Translations under genes and position numbers: made by a program
The notes under the pieces: generated by a model
The model's database searches: none
What the model saw: the letters and a program-made list of their open reading frames with translations, nothing else
What the model was told of the DNA's origin: nothing
In this document: one piece after another, positions 9,186-17,102 of the stretch
Numbering within the stretch: position 1 is the first letter of the stretch
Layout of the letters: every line of letters begins with the position of its first letter
DNA from: an uncultured Pseudothermotoga sp.
GTDB taxonomy: Bacteria; Thermotogota; Thermotogae; Thermotogales; DSM-5069
Assembly (NCBI GenBank): GCA_937995655.1
Contig: CALKJI010000004.1
Coordinates: forward strand, 243,278 to 307,277
DNA: 64,000 nucleotides
Reading direction: 5' to 3'

Positions 9186-9678
9186 CGCCACCACCTCTGA
9201 TCTTGTAAACAAGTCCGGCTGAAGTTAAGTAATATTCAGTTTTTGGTTGCATGATGGGAATCAAATCCTTTAAACTTGAAACGTGATTCACCAAATCATT
9301 CCAGTCACTGAAATATAATATAACACCTTTTAAAAGAATCGCACACTTCTGTTTTATTCTTATTTCTGCAATGTACGGATCGTCTAAGATATCTTTCAAC
9401 AAATTGATTATTTCAAAAGAATCTTTCTTCACAATTAATTCCTCAACATCTACACCGCTCACGATAACTTTTTTTAAAACATCCGCCGACTTTGCTGTGT
9501 ACAAGAGTTTACCATTCTGCGATGTCCACCAGATCCTGTTTTTGTAAGACACAAGATAAGTTGGTACGTTGTTTGTTTCCTGGTGAAAGACAGTTGGTAA
9601 AAATTTTATGTTTGTGAAGAAAAAAATAAAAACTAAAAAGACCCCCCCAAATATTATCGCCTTGTTTGAATTATACAT
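9172..9678 (-). CDS. Putative FtsQ/DivIB-like bitopic membrane protein
   Basis: A 168-aa protein with a short cytoplasmic N-terminus, one hydrophobic segment at about residues 8-24 (AIIFGGVFLVFIFFFTN) and a beta-rich outer domain with motifs like DDPYIAEIRIKQKCAILLKG that resemble the FtsQ beta domain. The POTRA part looks reduced: FtsQ is usually 220-300 aa. The call rests mainly on position, directly before ftsA-ftsZ where ftsQ normally sits, plus topology. Its ATG lies inside the last codons of gyrB and its end overlaps ftsA, so expression is tied to both. It ends in a Gly/Glu-rich tail (GGGGEEE). Confidence 0.6.
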   Translation of the reverse strand: MYNSNKAIIFGGVFLVFIFFFTNIKFLPTVFHQETNNVPTYLVSYKNRIWWTSQNGKLLYTAKSADVLKKVIVSGVDVEELIVKKDSFEIINLLKDILDDPYIAEIRIKQKCAILLKGVILYFSDWNDLVNHVSSLKDLIPIMQPKTEYYLTSAGLVYKIRGGGGEEE

Positions 9679-11566
9679 CCAGATAGGTCACCTTCAGTGC
9701 ATGTTTCTCAATAAAACTTCTCCTTTCCGAAGGGTTCTCACCCATCAACAGATTGAAAAGTCTATCTGCTTCCTCTGCATTTTCGATGGTGACCTTGATG
9801 AGTTTTCTTGTTTCAGGATTCATAGTTGTTTCCCACAACTGTTCTGGGTTCATTTCACCAAGACCCTTGTACCTTTGAACTTCTATCTTCCTTCCATCGC
9901 CCAGTTCTTTTCTCAGTGCTTTAAAATCTTCTTCGGTGTATAAATATGTTGAATTAGAAGCAAAGTCGATTTTATAAAGAGGAGGAACTGCAATGTACAC
10001 TTTTCCTTCTTCAATGAGTTGTTTCATGTATCTGAAAAAGAATGTCAATAACAAAGTCCTAATATGAGCACCATCTACATCGGCATCGGTCATGATAATT
10101 ACCTTTCCATAACGAAGTTTAGATATGTCAAAACTATCACCTATACCTGTTCCAACTGCGACGATAATATTCTTAATTTCCTCATTTGACAGTAGTTTTT
10201 GAATCGATGATTTTTCAACATTTAAGATTTTTCCCCTCAACGGAAGAATTGCCTGATAGTCTCTATCGCGCGCCTGTTTTGCAGATCCCCCAGCTGAATC
10301 TCCCTCGACTATGAACAGTTCAGATTTTTCAACATCTGACGAAACACAGTCTGCGAGTTTACCTGGAAGTGATGAATTCTCCATTGCATTCTTGCGTCTA
10401 ATTAGTTCCCGAGCTTTTCTGGCAGCTTCGCGAGATTGCATTGTCTTGACTACTTTATCGATTATAACTTTTAGAACAGATTTATTGAGCTCGAAGTATT
10501 CTGAAAGTCTGTCTCGGAGCACCTTTGAAACGGCAGAGCCCGCGTTCTCGCTTCCAAGTTTTGATTTTGTCTGCCCTTCAAATTCGGGATCTTTCAAGAA
10601 AACACTGATTATCGCAATCAAACCCTCACGAACATCTTCACCTTGAAAAGATTCATCCTTTTTCAGTACTCCTAATGACTTCCCATACTCATTGAGCATT
10701 TTTGTTATCGTATTCTTGAATGCTGTCACGTGAGTACCATGGTCAATAGTTCTGATATTGTTTGCATAAGAATAAATTCTCTCTTGATCATATGTCTCAG
10801 TATAAAGAATGGCTATTCTGACGAGGACTTCCTCATATTCACCAGATATTTCAATAACTTCATGTAAAGCTCTCTCTCCCTGTGCCAGGAATCGAATGTA
10901 CTCTTTTAAGCCACCTTTGTACTGAAAAGTATTTGTGTATTCATTAACCTTATCCTCAAAAATGATCTTTAAGCCCGAGTTGAGAAAAGCTAATTCTCTG
11001 AGTTTACTTTCAACTATATCTGGGTCGAATTCCAATTTGGAAAATATCTGTGCGTCAGGTTTAAAACGCGTTATGGTCCCCGTCTTGTTTGACTCTCCAA
11101 TAACTGTGACTGCGCACTGTGGCACACCTCTTACATATTTCTGATAGTACACTTGCCCGTCTCTGTGTACCCACACTTCTAGCTCTTCAGATAGAGCATT
11201 CACTACCGAGGCGCCCACACCGTGCAGTCCACCACTAACTTTGTAAACATTTTTCGAGAATTTTCCACCGGCATGAAGAGTTGTCATAACAACTTCAAGC
11301 GCACTCTTACCCGTTTCTGGGTGAATATCGACTGGTATACCTCTACCGTTGTCTTCAATCTCTACGGTTCCATCTTCAAACAGAGTGACACGAATCGTAT
11401 CACAGAAACCAGCCATAGCTTCATCTATACTATTGTCAACAATTTCATATATCAGATGATGTAACCCGCTTTTTCCTGTAGAACCAATATACATACCAGG
11501 TCTCATTCTAACTGCTTCAAGACCCTTTAGAATCTGAATACTTTCTGCACCGTATTCTATTGGCAC
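9671..11566 (-). CDS. gyrB: DNA gyrase subunit B
   Basis: GyrB is the ATPase and Toprim subunit of gyrase. The 631-aa protein has the GHKL ATPase motifs (EIVDNSIDEA, DNGRGIPVDIHPETGKSALE, GGLHGVGASVVNALS), the Toprim start EGDSAGGSAKQARDR, the metal motif TDADVDGAHIRTLLL, and the C-terminal GYKGLGEM-type stretch (QRYKGLGEMNPEQLWETTMNPE). It has no proteobacterial insertion and matches the usual length of about 640 aa. The second of two near GTG codons (11566) is chosen because AGGAGGTG lies 6 nt before it. It overlaps dciA by 10 nt, a coupling of replication-related genes. Confidence 0.97.
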   Translation of the reverse strand: MPIEYGAESIQILKGLEAVRMRPGMYIGSTGKSGLHHLIYEIVDNSIDEAMAGFCDTIRVTLFEDGTVEIEDNGRGIPVDIHPETGKSALEVVMTTLHAGGKFSKNVYKVSGGLHGVGASVVNALSEELEVWVHRDGQVYYQKYVRGVPQCAVTVIGESNKTGTITRFKPDAQIFSKLEFDPDIVESKLRELAFLNSGLKIIFEDKVNEYTNTFQYKGGLKEYIRFLAQGERALHEVIEISGEYEEVLVRIAILYTETYDQERIYSYANNIRTIDHGTHVTAFKNTITKMLNEYGKSLGVLKKDESFQGEDVREGLIAIISVFLKDPEFEGQTKSKLGSENAGSAVSKVLRDRLSEYFELNKSVLKVIIDKVVKTMQSREAARKARELIRRKNAMENSSLPGKLADCVSSDVEKSELFIVEGDSAGGSAKQARDRDYQAILPLRGKILNVEKSSIQKLLSNEEIKNIIVAVGTGIGDSFDISKLRYGKVIIMTDADVDGAHIRTLLLTFFFRYMKQLIEEGKVYIAVPPLYKIDFASNSTYLYTEEDFKALRKELGDGRKIEVQRYKGLGEMNPEQLWETTMNPETRKLIKVTIENAEEADRLFNLLMGENPSERRSFIEKHALKVTYLDV

Positions 11567-11850
11567 TGCTTGCACCTCCTAAAGTTGACATCAACAATTC
11601 GTAGATCAGAAAGAATCTGTTTTATTTTTTCCTTAAGCTTCTTTCTCATAAAATTTGCCTCAGTCAACCACACAGGGTCATCACACTCAAAATAGAGCAC
11701 ACCATCGCGAAATTCTACGAACTTGCAATGTCGCGAAAGCGACTCACCCAAGAAATCTTTCAGGTCTGAAAGTAGTACTCTGAGTTTTAGTTCTTTGAAA
11801 ATTTCACTTTTGTTAGAAAGTGAGTCGAAGATTTCGCTTATTCTTTTCAT
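11557..11850 (-). CDS. dciA: DciA-family (DUF721) helicase-loader-like protein
   Basis: A protein of about 97 aa of the DUF721/DciA type, a family shown in other bacteria to load or recruit the replicative helicase DnaB. The KH-like core shows in FRDGVLYFECDDPVWLTEANFMRKKLKEKI, where the W.(Q/E)..(5-6 residues).LL..I pattern of the family is visible. The ATG at 11850 overlaps the stop of the aminotransferase gene (ATGA). It lies directly before gyrB, a common placement for DciA. The annotation is by family pattern and neighbour; no biochemical site can be read. Confidence 0.75.
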   Translation of the reverse strand: MKRISEIFDSLSNKSEIFKELKLRVLLSDLKDFLGESLSRHCKFVEFRDGVLYFECDDPVWLTEANFMRKKLKEKIKQILSDLRIVDVNFRRCKQCQ

Positions 11851-12683
11851 ATCCAATTCTCTTCTACGCTCTTTATATAGTCTTCAAATCTCTCTGACAA
11901 AAAGGATCCAAGAGATTTTGAATATTCTCTCCAACCATCGAGTTCATCGACTGGTACTATGCCTCTACTCGTATGAGTGAGAAAAATTTCATCAGCCCCA
12001 TACAATTCTGATGGTTCTACCCAACGTTCTTCAACAACTATTCCCAGGGATTTGCATAAACTTATCACATTCTTTCTAGTGATACCCGGTAGGATACCGC
12101 TATCTAAATCTGGAGTTATAACACGATTATCCTTGACGAGAAACACATTTGTGAAGGTACCCTCACAAAGTTGTCCTCTACTACCAAGCATTAGAACATC
12201 ATAGGCATTACCTTTCTTGGATTTCGCAAGTAAGATGTCCGTTCTACCAACAACTTTTAAGTCGGCTGGTGTTGCATAAGTGTCTATCTTTCTTACATTG
12301 CTCAGTTTTACCTTGACCTTTCCTTCGATTTGAGAAATTTTGAGATGATCCATGTAAATGACTAACTCGCTGGTATGGAGTTGATACTTAAAGGCGCTGA
12401 TCTCCCCACGAGGTAAGAGCAGAATTCTTATTGATACGTCGTCATCGAAGTTACCAACACCCTGTAAGATGGTTTCACGAAAATCTTCATAATTCATGGG
12501 AATATTCATACCCAGATAACTGGCTGATACAGAAAGGCGATCATAGTGAAACTTACCAGCGAACAACTTTTTTTGGTAAGTTCTCATTGTTTCATAAGGT
12601 ATACCGCCATAAAGTACTCCTGGTTCATCTATCGATAGAGTTACCTCAGGCTTCTTTAGCCATCGACCCTTCCAAATCAACAA
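11847..12683 (-). CDS. Class IV (branched-chain/D-amino acid type) PLP aminotransferase or lyase
   Basis: A 278-aa fold-type IV PLP protein, shorter than IlvE (about 300 aa). It opens LIWKGRW, contains YGGIPYETMRTYQKKLFAGKFHYDRL in the substrate region, and has the cofactor-phosphate segment LCEGTFTNVFLVKD and DSGILPGITRKNVI typical of the family. It closely recalls the Thermotoga maritima class IV aminotransferase. It could be a branched-chain aminotransferase, a D-amino acid aminotransferase or an aminodeoxychorismate lyase, which sequence by eye does not separate. TTG at 12683 is chosen because GGGGTGGTG lies 7 nt upstream; the gene overlaps mtaB by 38 nt. Confidence 0.8.
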   Translation of the reverse strand: MLIWKGRWLKKPEVTLSIDEPGVLYGGIPYETMRTYQKKLFAGKFHYDRLSVSASYLGMNIPMNYEDFRETILQGVGNFDDDVSIRILLLPRGEISAFKYQLHTSELVIYMDHLKISQIEGKVKVKLSNVRKIDTYATPADLKVVGRTDILLAKSKKGNAYDVLMLGSRGQLCEGTFTNVFLVKDNRVITPDLDSGILPGITRKNVISLCKSLGIVVEERWVEPSELYGADEIFLTHTSRGIVPVDELDGWREYSKSLGSFLSERFEDYIKSVEENWI

Positions 12684-13959
12684 GTCTTGACACCACCCCT
12701 GTACTGTTAACGCACTTTGGTGAAACAATTTCAAAACTTCCTACGCAACCACCGGTGAATTCATGCCTTACATAATATTCATCGTATCCCGAAGATATAC
12801 CAGATCTCATTTGTTCCACCAGAACTTTTCTAAGTTTCCCCACACTTCTTTCTCTATAGGATCTTGAAACTTCCTCTGCAACTTTGTGCAGTTCTTTGCT
12901 CCTACGTTCTTTTTCATCAGACGGTACTTGATAGTTGAATCTTGCAGCTACCGTTCCAGGTCTTGATGAATATCTAAAGATATGAACTTTTGAAAATTCT
13001 ACCTTACTTATCATTTCAAGAGTCTGTTTGAAATCTCCAATTGTCTCACCTGGAAAACCGACTATGATATCCGTTGTAATTGAAAAATCTGGATTGATTC
13101 CTCTTAGTTTATCAAATATTCTATAGGCATCTTCAACGGTATATTTTCTGTTCATCTTCAGCAAAACTGCATTTGATCCGCTTTGTATAGGAATATGTAA
13201 ATGTGGACAAATTCTATCACTCTGTGCAAAAAGTTCTATAAGTTCGTTGGTAATGTCTTGAACATTTATTGAACTCAGTCTAATTCTAAAATCACCAGAG
13301 AGTTTCTCCAACAAGCTCTTTAAGAGTTCAGAAAGGCTTGATTGCTGGTCGAAACCATATTTTCCAAGGTTGATTCCCGTCAAGACAATCTCTCTATAAC
13401 CATTCTCTAAAAGTCCTTTTGCCTCTTCCACCACTGTATTAGCAACTTTAGACCTTATCTGGTAGCCTCTTGCAGAAGGAACGATACAATAGCTGCAAAA
13501 TTCATTGCACCCATCTTCTACTTTGATGTACGCTCTTGTTCTATCAGACAAGAAGCTCTTTACCTTCTCGTCAATGCTACGTACTGACTCTGAGACACAG
13601 ACAGTTTCTGATTTTTGTTCTTGCAGATATCTTTGTATATAATTGACTAAATCTATCTTTTCGTCGTTGCCAAGTACCAGATCTGCTCCTATCTTTATCA
13701 ATTCCTTTTGTTGCAAATGAGCGTAACAACCCGTTGCAATTATTATGGCTTTGGGATTCAATCTTCTCAGTTTTCGAAGCATTTGTCGCGATTTTCTTGA
13801 AGCCTCTGAAGTGACCATGCAAGTGTTCAAAACGCAGAAGTCTGCCTTTGAAGGGTGCGGAGAGATAACAAATCCATTCTGTTCCAGTTTTTCAATCATG
13901 TACTCAGTTTCATACTGATTAACCTTACAACCGAGGAACGTTACATAAACCCTCTTCAC
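12646..13959 (-). CDS. mtaB: tRNA t6A37 methylthiotransferase MtaB (radical SAM)
   Basis: This enzyme adds a methylthio group to t6A at position 37 of tRNA. The 437-aa protein opens with VTFLGCKVNQYETEYM, the MtaB/YqeV-type start rather than the MiaB type, and has the further N-terminal cluster cysteines in LNTCMVTSEA and ATGCYAH. The radical SAM motif CNEFCSYCIVPSARG (CxxxCxxC) is intact. A C-terminal TRAM domain is visible (KLRKVLVEQ..GYDEYYVRHEF). Its stop lies one base from the start of the CBS gene upstream in the same transcript, and its 3' end overlaps the aminotransferase. Confidence 0.92.
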   Translation of the reverse strand: MKRVYVTFLGCKVNQYETEYMIEKLEQNGFVISPHPSKADFCVLNTCMVTSEASRKSRQMLRKLRRLNPKAIIIATGCYAHLQQKELIKIGADLVLGNDEKIDLVNYIQRYLQEQKSETVCVSESVRSIDEKVKSFLSDRTRAYIKVEDGCNEFCSYCIVPSARGYQIRSKVANTVVEEAKGLLENGYREIVLTGINLGKYGFDQQSSLSELLKSLLEKLSGDFRIRLSSINVQDITNELIELFAQSDRICPHLHIPIQSGSNAVLLKMNRKYTVEDAYRIFDKLRGINPDFSITTDIIVGFPGETIGDFKQTLEMISKVEFSKVHIFRYSSRPGTVAARFNYQVPSDEKERRSKELHKVAEEVSRSYRERSVGKLRKVLVEQMRSGISSGYDEYYVRHEFTGGCVGSFEIVSPKCVNSTGVVSRLVDLEGSMAKEA

Positions 13960-14406
13960 TCAAAGAGCTCCTTCCATTGCTGCTTTGAGAATATTAGTCC
14001 TGTTGACAACCCCCACTAACCTGCCTTGATCATCGACAACAGGTATTGCTTTGGTGTTGTGTCGAATCATTATATCAGCAACGTGAACCAGCATAGCGTT
14101 TTCGTTAACCACTATTGGTGGATGGGTCATGTATTCCGATATGGGCTTATCCTTTATAAGAATCGCATTTCTCAGAAATTGGTTCATGTCTGGGATGAAG
14201 GAGGTCGACTGCAAGAGAGAAAAGTAACTTGGAACGACCGCTTTAATTATGTCATTCTCACTAGCAAAACCAATGACACGCATATCTTCTGAGACGACTG
14301 GTATACCTGCTAGAAGTTGGCTGGACATAATTTTCAAAACGTTACCAACGGTTTCATCTTTAGTGACTGCTGTAACATCCCGGACCATTATATCGTACAC
14401 TCGCAT
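13960..14406 (-). CDS. CBS-domain pair protein
   Basis: A 148-aa protein made almost only of two CBS domains. Each has the pattern MVRDVTAVTKDETVGNVLKIM / MTHPPIVVNENAMLVHVADIM followed by a GIPVVSED- or AIPVVDDQGRLVGVV-type strand. Such stand-alone Bateman modules bind adenosine nucleotides and act as energy or ligand sensors. The partner is unknown. It lies between mtaB and the PfkB kinase with almost no spacer, so co-transcription is likely. Confidence 0.88.
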   Translation of the reverse strand: MRVYDIMVRDVTAVTKDETVGNVLKIMSSQLLAGIPVVSEDMRVIGFASENDIIKAVVPSYFSLLQSTSFIPDMNQFLRNAILIKDKPISEYMTHPPIVVNENAMLVHVADIMIRHNTKAIPVVDDQGRLVGVVNRTNILKAAMEGAL

Positions 14407-14415
14407 TCAGACCAC

Positions 14416-15378
14416 CTACCGCAATTTCTCAACTTGGCAATCTTGCAAACAACCCACAATCTCGTCGTATTCTGGCATTTGTTTAGGCAACTTCTTTGTT
14501 TTTGCTAGTGCAGCGGCATAGCCAAATTTTGCCACTTCAAGAAGATCACTATTTGGTGAGGAAAACTTTTTATAGACCATGGCTGCCATGTATGCATCAC
14601 CAGCTCCAAGCAGATTGGAAATTTCTATATCTAAAGGTGTGGTTATTAACCAGACGCCATCGGTCGTTGCTACAATGTCACTCTTGATTTGGTAAGAAAT
14701 TACAGCCATCTTGCAGCCCATCTTGACAAGTTCAATTGCTGCTTGAACGTAATCATCGAGTGTGGCAAGCTCTTTCCCCAAAACAACACTCTTTTCTCTT
14801 ACGTCGGGTTTGATTATATCTGGTGCCTGAATTTGAAGGGCAAGTTTAATGTACTGATCGGCTACCTCCATGAAAACCTGTTTTCCCCTCTGCTTTGCAG
14901 TCTTTGCCAAGACTCCATAGACATCACCATGAAGATTTGGGGGTAGACTTCCTGACAGAACCACCATTTCGGCACGAGATAGAAAGATCTCATAGCGTTT
15001 CAACAGAAGATCCAAAGCATGTTTTTCGACGACGGGTCCTGGAGAATTGATTTCAGTCAACGTGTGATTTCTCGGGTCGATTATGGAAATGTTTTCGCGT
15101 GTTTCTTGGTCTATGTGGACAAAACTTGTACTTATCAATGGACTGAGTTTGCTCAGTTCTGCTAAAAGAACTCGACCAACATAACCACCTAAAATTCCTA
15201 TAGCTATAGACTGTACTCCCAATTTTGCCAGTGCTATAGATACATTGATTCCCTTGCCCCCTGGTGACATCATGATATCTCTATAGTGTGCCACTCTGTG
15301 AAGCTCATTAATATGAAAGTCCTCAATCACGAACTCTCTATCCAACGCAGGGTTGAGAGTAACAGTAATGACCTTCAA
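14416..15378 (-). CDS. PfkB-family sugar kinase, 1-phosphofructokinase type
   Basis: A 320-aa ribokinase-fold kinase. It opens MKVITVTLNPALDREF, which is typical of the FruK/LacC subgroup, carries the N-terminal signature SPGGKGINVSIALAKLG and the C-terminal catalytic motif LLGAGDAYMAAMVYK with the base Asp. The subgroup phosphorylates fructose-1-phosphate, tagatose-6-phosphate or similar. There is no PTS component nearby, so the true substrate is uncertain. It lies 4 nt from the ABC ATPase gene upstream in the same transcript. Confidence 0.85.
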   Translation of the reverse strand: MKVITVTLNPALDREFVIEDFHINELHRVAHYRDIMMSPGGKGINVSIALAKLGVQSIAIGILGGYVGRVLLAELSKLSPLISTSFVHIDQETRENISIIDPRNHTLTEINSPGPVVEKHALDLLLKRYEIFLSRAEMVVLSGSLPPNLHGDVYGVLAKTAKQRGKQVFMEVADQYIKLALQIQAPDIIKPDVREKSVVLGKELATLDDYVQAAIELVKMGCKMAVISYQIKSDIVATTDGVWLITTPLDIEISNLLGAGDAYMAAMVYKKFSSPNSDLLEVAKFGYAAALAKTKKLPKQMPEYDEIVGCLQDCQVEKLR

Positions 15379-15382
15379 GTTG

Positions 15383-16135
15383 TCACCTCTTCAGAATCAA
15401 TTCTCTTGGCGCTCCTTTATATTCAATTTTACCATCTTTCATGATTACAAAAACATCTGCAAGGGGTAGAAAACGGTTTTTATGCCTGGTACTCAATATA
15501 ACTACTCTGTCTTCTTTAAGTGTTGAAAGTTCTTTAATAACAGGAACGAGTGTTTCATCATCAACATGATCAAGAATGCAATCCAGAACTATTATGGATG
15601 ACTTTCTCACTATCGCTGCAAAAAGTAGAATCATGATCTTTTCCATCGTGTAGAATTCCCTCAAGGGGGTTTGCAATTCTCTTCTAAGTAATTTTAAGAT
15701 GCCAAGTCTATCTAATTCTGAAGAAAACTCGTCTAAAGCCACTTGTTTTTCAGATAAAACCAAGTTTATAAACTCACCAAACTTCAGATGATCCAATGCT
15801 TCAACAAAAGATGGCTCTACATATGTTATGAGTCTTCTCAAAGTTTTTTTGTCGTACGCAGTTACTGATTTACCGTTTATCATTAACTCTCCATCACGGT
15901 CCACGTTGTCATATATTTCTTTATTCAACCTTAGGAGAGATCTGAGCAAAACAGATTTTCCAGCCCCTCTTGGGCCGTAAACTATTGTAAGTTCGCCCGC
16001 TTGGATCGTCAAATCGATGTTTTTGAGTACACTTACACCGTCTATAGATATTGAAAAGTTTAGAAATTCAATGATGCTACGATTTTCTGGTGTTTTTGCC
16101 TGATCGGATCTGAGCAGATTGTTCTGTATCGACAA
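15383..16135 (-). CDS. Degenerate ABC-type ATPase, no permease nearby
   Basis: A 250-aa ABC ATPase-like protein. Walker A is intact (GPRGAGKS, residues 54-61). The signature LSGGQ is replaced by FYTMEK (161-166) and the Walker B segment reads IIVLDCILD (181-189), so the catalytic glutamate that normally follows the Asp is a cysteine. The Q-loop position also seems to be Glu (YVEPS). It would probably bind ATP but hydrolyse it poorly. TTG at 16135 is supported by AAGGAGGATGACCC just upstream. It overlaps the small gene before it by 59 nt. No membrane subunit is in the cluster, so it may be a soluble regulatory ATPase. Confidence 0.75.
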   Translation of the reverse strand: MSIQNNLLRSDQAKTPENRSIIEFLNFSISIDGVSVLKNIDLTIQAGELTIVYGPRGAGKSVLLRSLLRLNKEIYDNVDRDGELMINGKSVTAYDKKTLRRLITYVEPSFVEALDHLKFGEFINLVLSEKQVALDEFSSELDRLGILKLLRRELQTPLREFYTMEKIMILLFAAIVRKSSIIVLDCILDHVDDETLVPVIKELSTLKEDRVVILSTRHKNRFLPLADVFVIMKDGKIEYKGAPRELILKR

Positions 16136-16244
16136 GGGTCATCCTCCTTCGCATTTCTTCCTTGGCGCCTTTTTCACCTTCTTTTAGCATACGAAGGAGT
16201 TCGTACTGCGAGACAGTTTTCGGATTTTTTTGTTTCTTGTTCAT
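16077..16244 (-). CDS. Small highly basic 55-aa protein, first gene of the minus-strand cluster
   Basis: ATG at 16244 follows GGGGTGAAG at good spacing and opens a 55-codon frame, MNKKQKNPKTVSQYELLRML and onward, ending at TAG 16077-16079. It is rich in Lys, Arg and Glu, with a possible helix around residues 13-38. The last 59 nt overlap the ABC ATPase gene in another frame, and the ATPase binding site GGAGG lies inside it, so its translation probably feeds that of the ATPase. I do not recognise the protein. It could be a real small protein or a leader peptide. Confidence 0.55.
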   Translation of the reverse strand: MNKKQKNPKTVSQYELLRMLKEGEKGAKEEMRRRMTLVDTEQSAQIRSGKNTRKS

Positions 16245-16268
16245 ATCTTCACCCCTTGCACTTTACTG

Positions 16269-16298
16269 ATTGTATTTTAGGATTTTTCAATTACTCAA
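16269..16298 (-). promoter_or_regulatory. Predicted sigma-A promoter of the minus-strand cluster
   Basis: Read on the minus strand, TTGAGT (16293-16298) and TACAAT (16269-16274) are separated by 18 nt, matching the -35 and -10 consensus at 4/6 and 5/6. The implied start lies about 15-20 nt before the 55-aa gene. It is the only good candidate promoter found before the 16-kb cluster. Confidence 0.5.
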
Positions 16299-16377
16299 AG
16301 TTGTAGTTAATATTACAGGAAATATCAAAGACAAAATTTCTCTTTCATCTGATCGAATACCTTGATTTGCAAACATT

Positions 16378-16664
16378 TTGCTAAGATTTCAGATCATTAC
16401 TCTGAAGGTTGCTGAGAACTCAAGAGTTCTTGAACCTGATTTTAGAAATATATCTTCAAACAGATTATCTGCTCATGAGAAAGAGCGTATGATGATTTTG
16501 CAAAAGGTCGTGAAGATCTTGGACAGTGCTTCTGATGAACTGAAAAGACTAAACAACTGTGGATAAAGCCGATGAATTTATTTGTCATATTGTTCATGGC
16601 CTAAGGAATTTACTCAATAAGATCTTTGGGAATGACACTGAAGATAGTGTTGTTAATGTTTGAA
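16378..16664 (+). pseudogene. Degenerate or frameshifted short ORF pair
   Basis: Two coding-like frames abut here: 16378-16566 (about 62 codons, ending KILDSASDELKRLNNCG) and 16560-16664 (VDKADEFICHIVHGLRNLLNKIFGND and onward). They overlap at GTGGATAA, and together read as one plausible helical protein with a one-base shift. Neither has a ribosome binding site, and the upstream part is closed by a TGA at 16363. I do not recognise the family. A decayed small gene is the simplest reading; a programmed frameshift is the alternative. Confidence 0.3.
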
Positions 16665-16703
16665 CCTTCAACTGAAGTATAATTAAGCACGGGAGGTGGC
16701 AAA

Positions 16704-17102
16704 ATGCGCTTTCAGGTTGGTCAGAGCTACGATGAGGCATTTGTCATAACTGAAAAGATGGTTAAAGATTTTTCAGAACTTACTGGCGATAAAAATCCGA
16801 TTCATCTTGATGAAGAGTACGCGAAGTCAACACGTTTCAAAAAAAGAATCTGTCAAGGAATGCTTCTCGCATCATTGATTTCGAAGGTACTTGGAATGGA
16901 TTTTCCCGGTCCGGGAACCATACTTGTGAAGCAGCAGTTCAAATATCGATCACCAGTTTATATAGATGAAAAGATACTAGTGCAGGTGAAGATAACTCAA
17001 GTAATACCAGAGAGGCAGAGAATGTTGCTCGATACGAATGTAATAAAAGAAGATGGAACAATCGCAATTGAAGGAATTTGTGAGGTATTTCTTGAATCAT
17101 GA
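16704..17102 (+). CDS. MaoC-like (R)-specific enoyl-CoA hydratase
   Basis: A 132-aa single hot-dog-fold protein. The hydratase-2 motif is clear in FSELTGDKNPIHLDEEYA, with Asp29 and His34 as the predicted catalytic pair, followed by RICQGMLLASLIS. Such PhaJ-like enzymes hydrate trans-2-enoyl-CoA to (R)-3-hydroxyacyl-CoA or act on acyl-ACP. GGGAGGTGG precedes the ATG. It overlaps rsmA by 4 nt. It fits the FabG, KAS III and CoA-transferase genes downstream, giving a hydratase step to that set, although it lies before the regulators. Confidence 0.87.
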   Translation: MRFQVGQSYDEAFVITEKMVKDFSELTGDKNPIHLDEEYAKSTRFKKRICQGMLLASLISKVLGMDFPGPGTILVKQQFKYRSPVYIDEKILVQVKITQVIPERQRMLLDTNVIKEDGTIAIEGICEVFLES

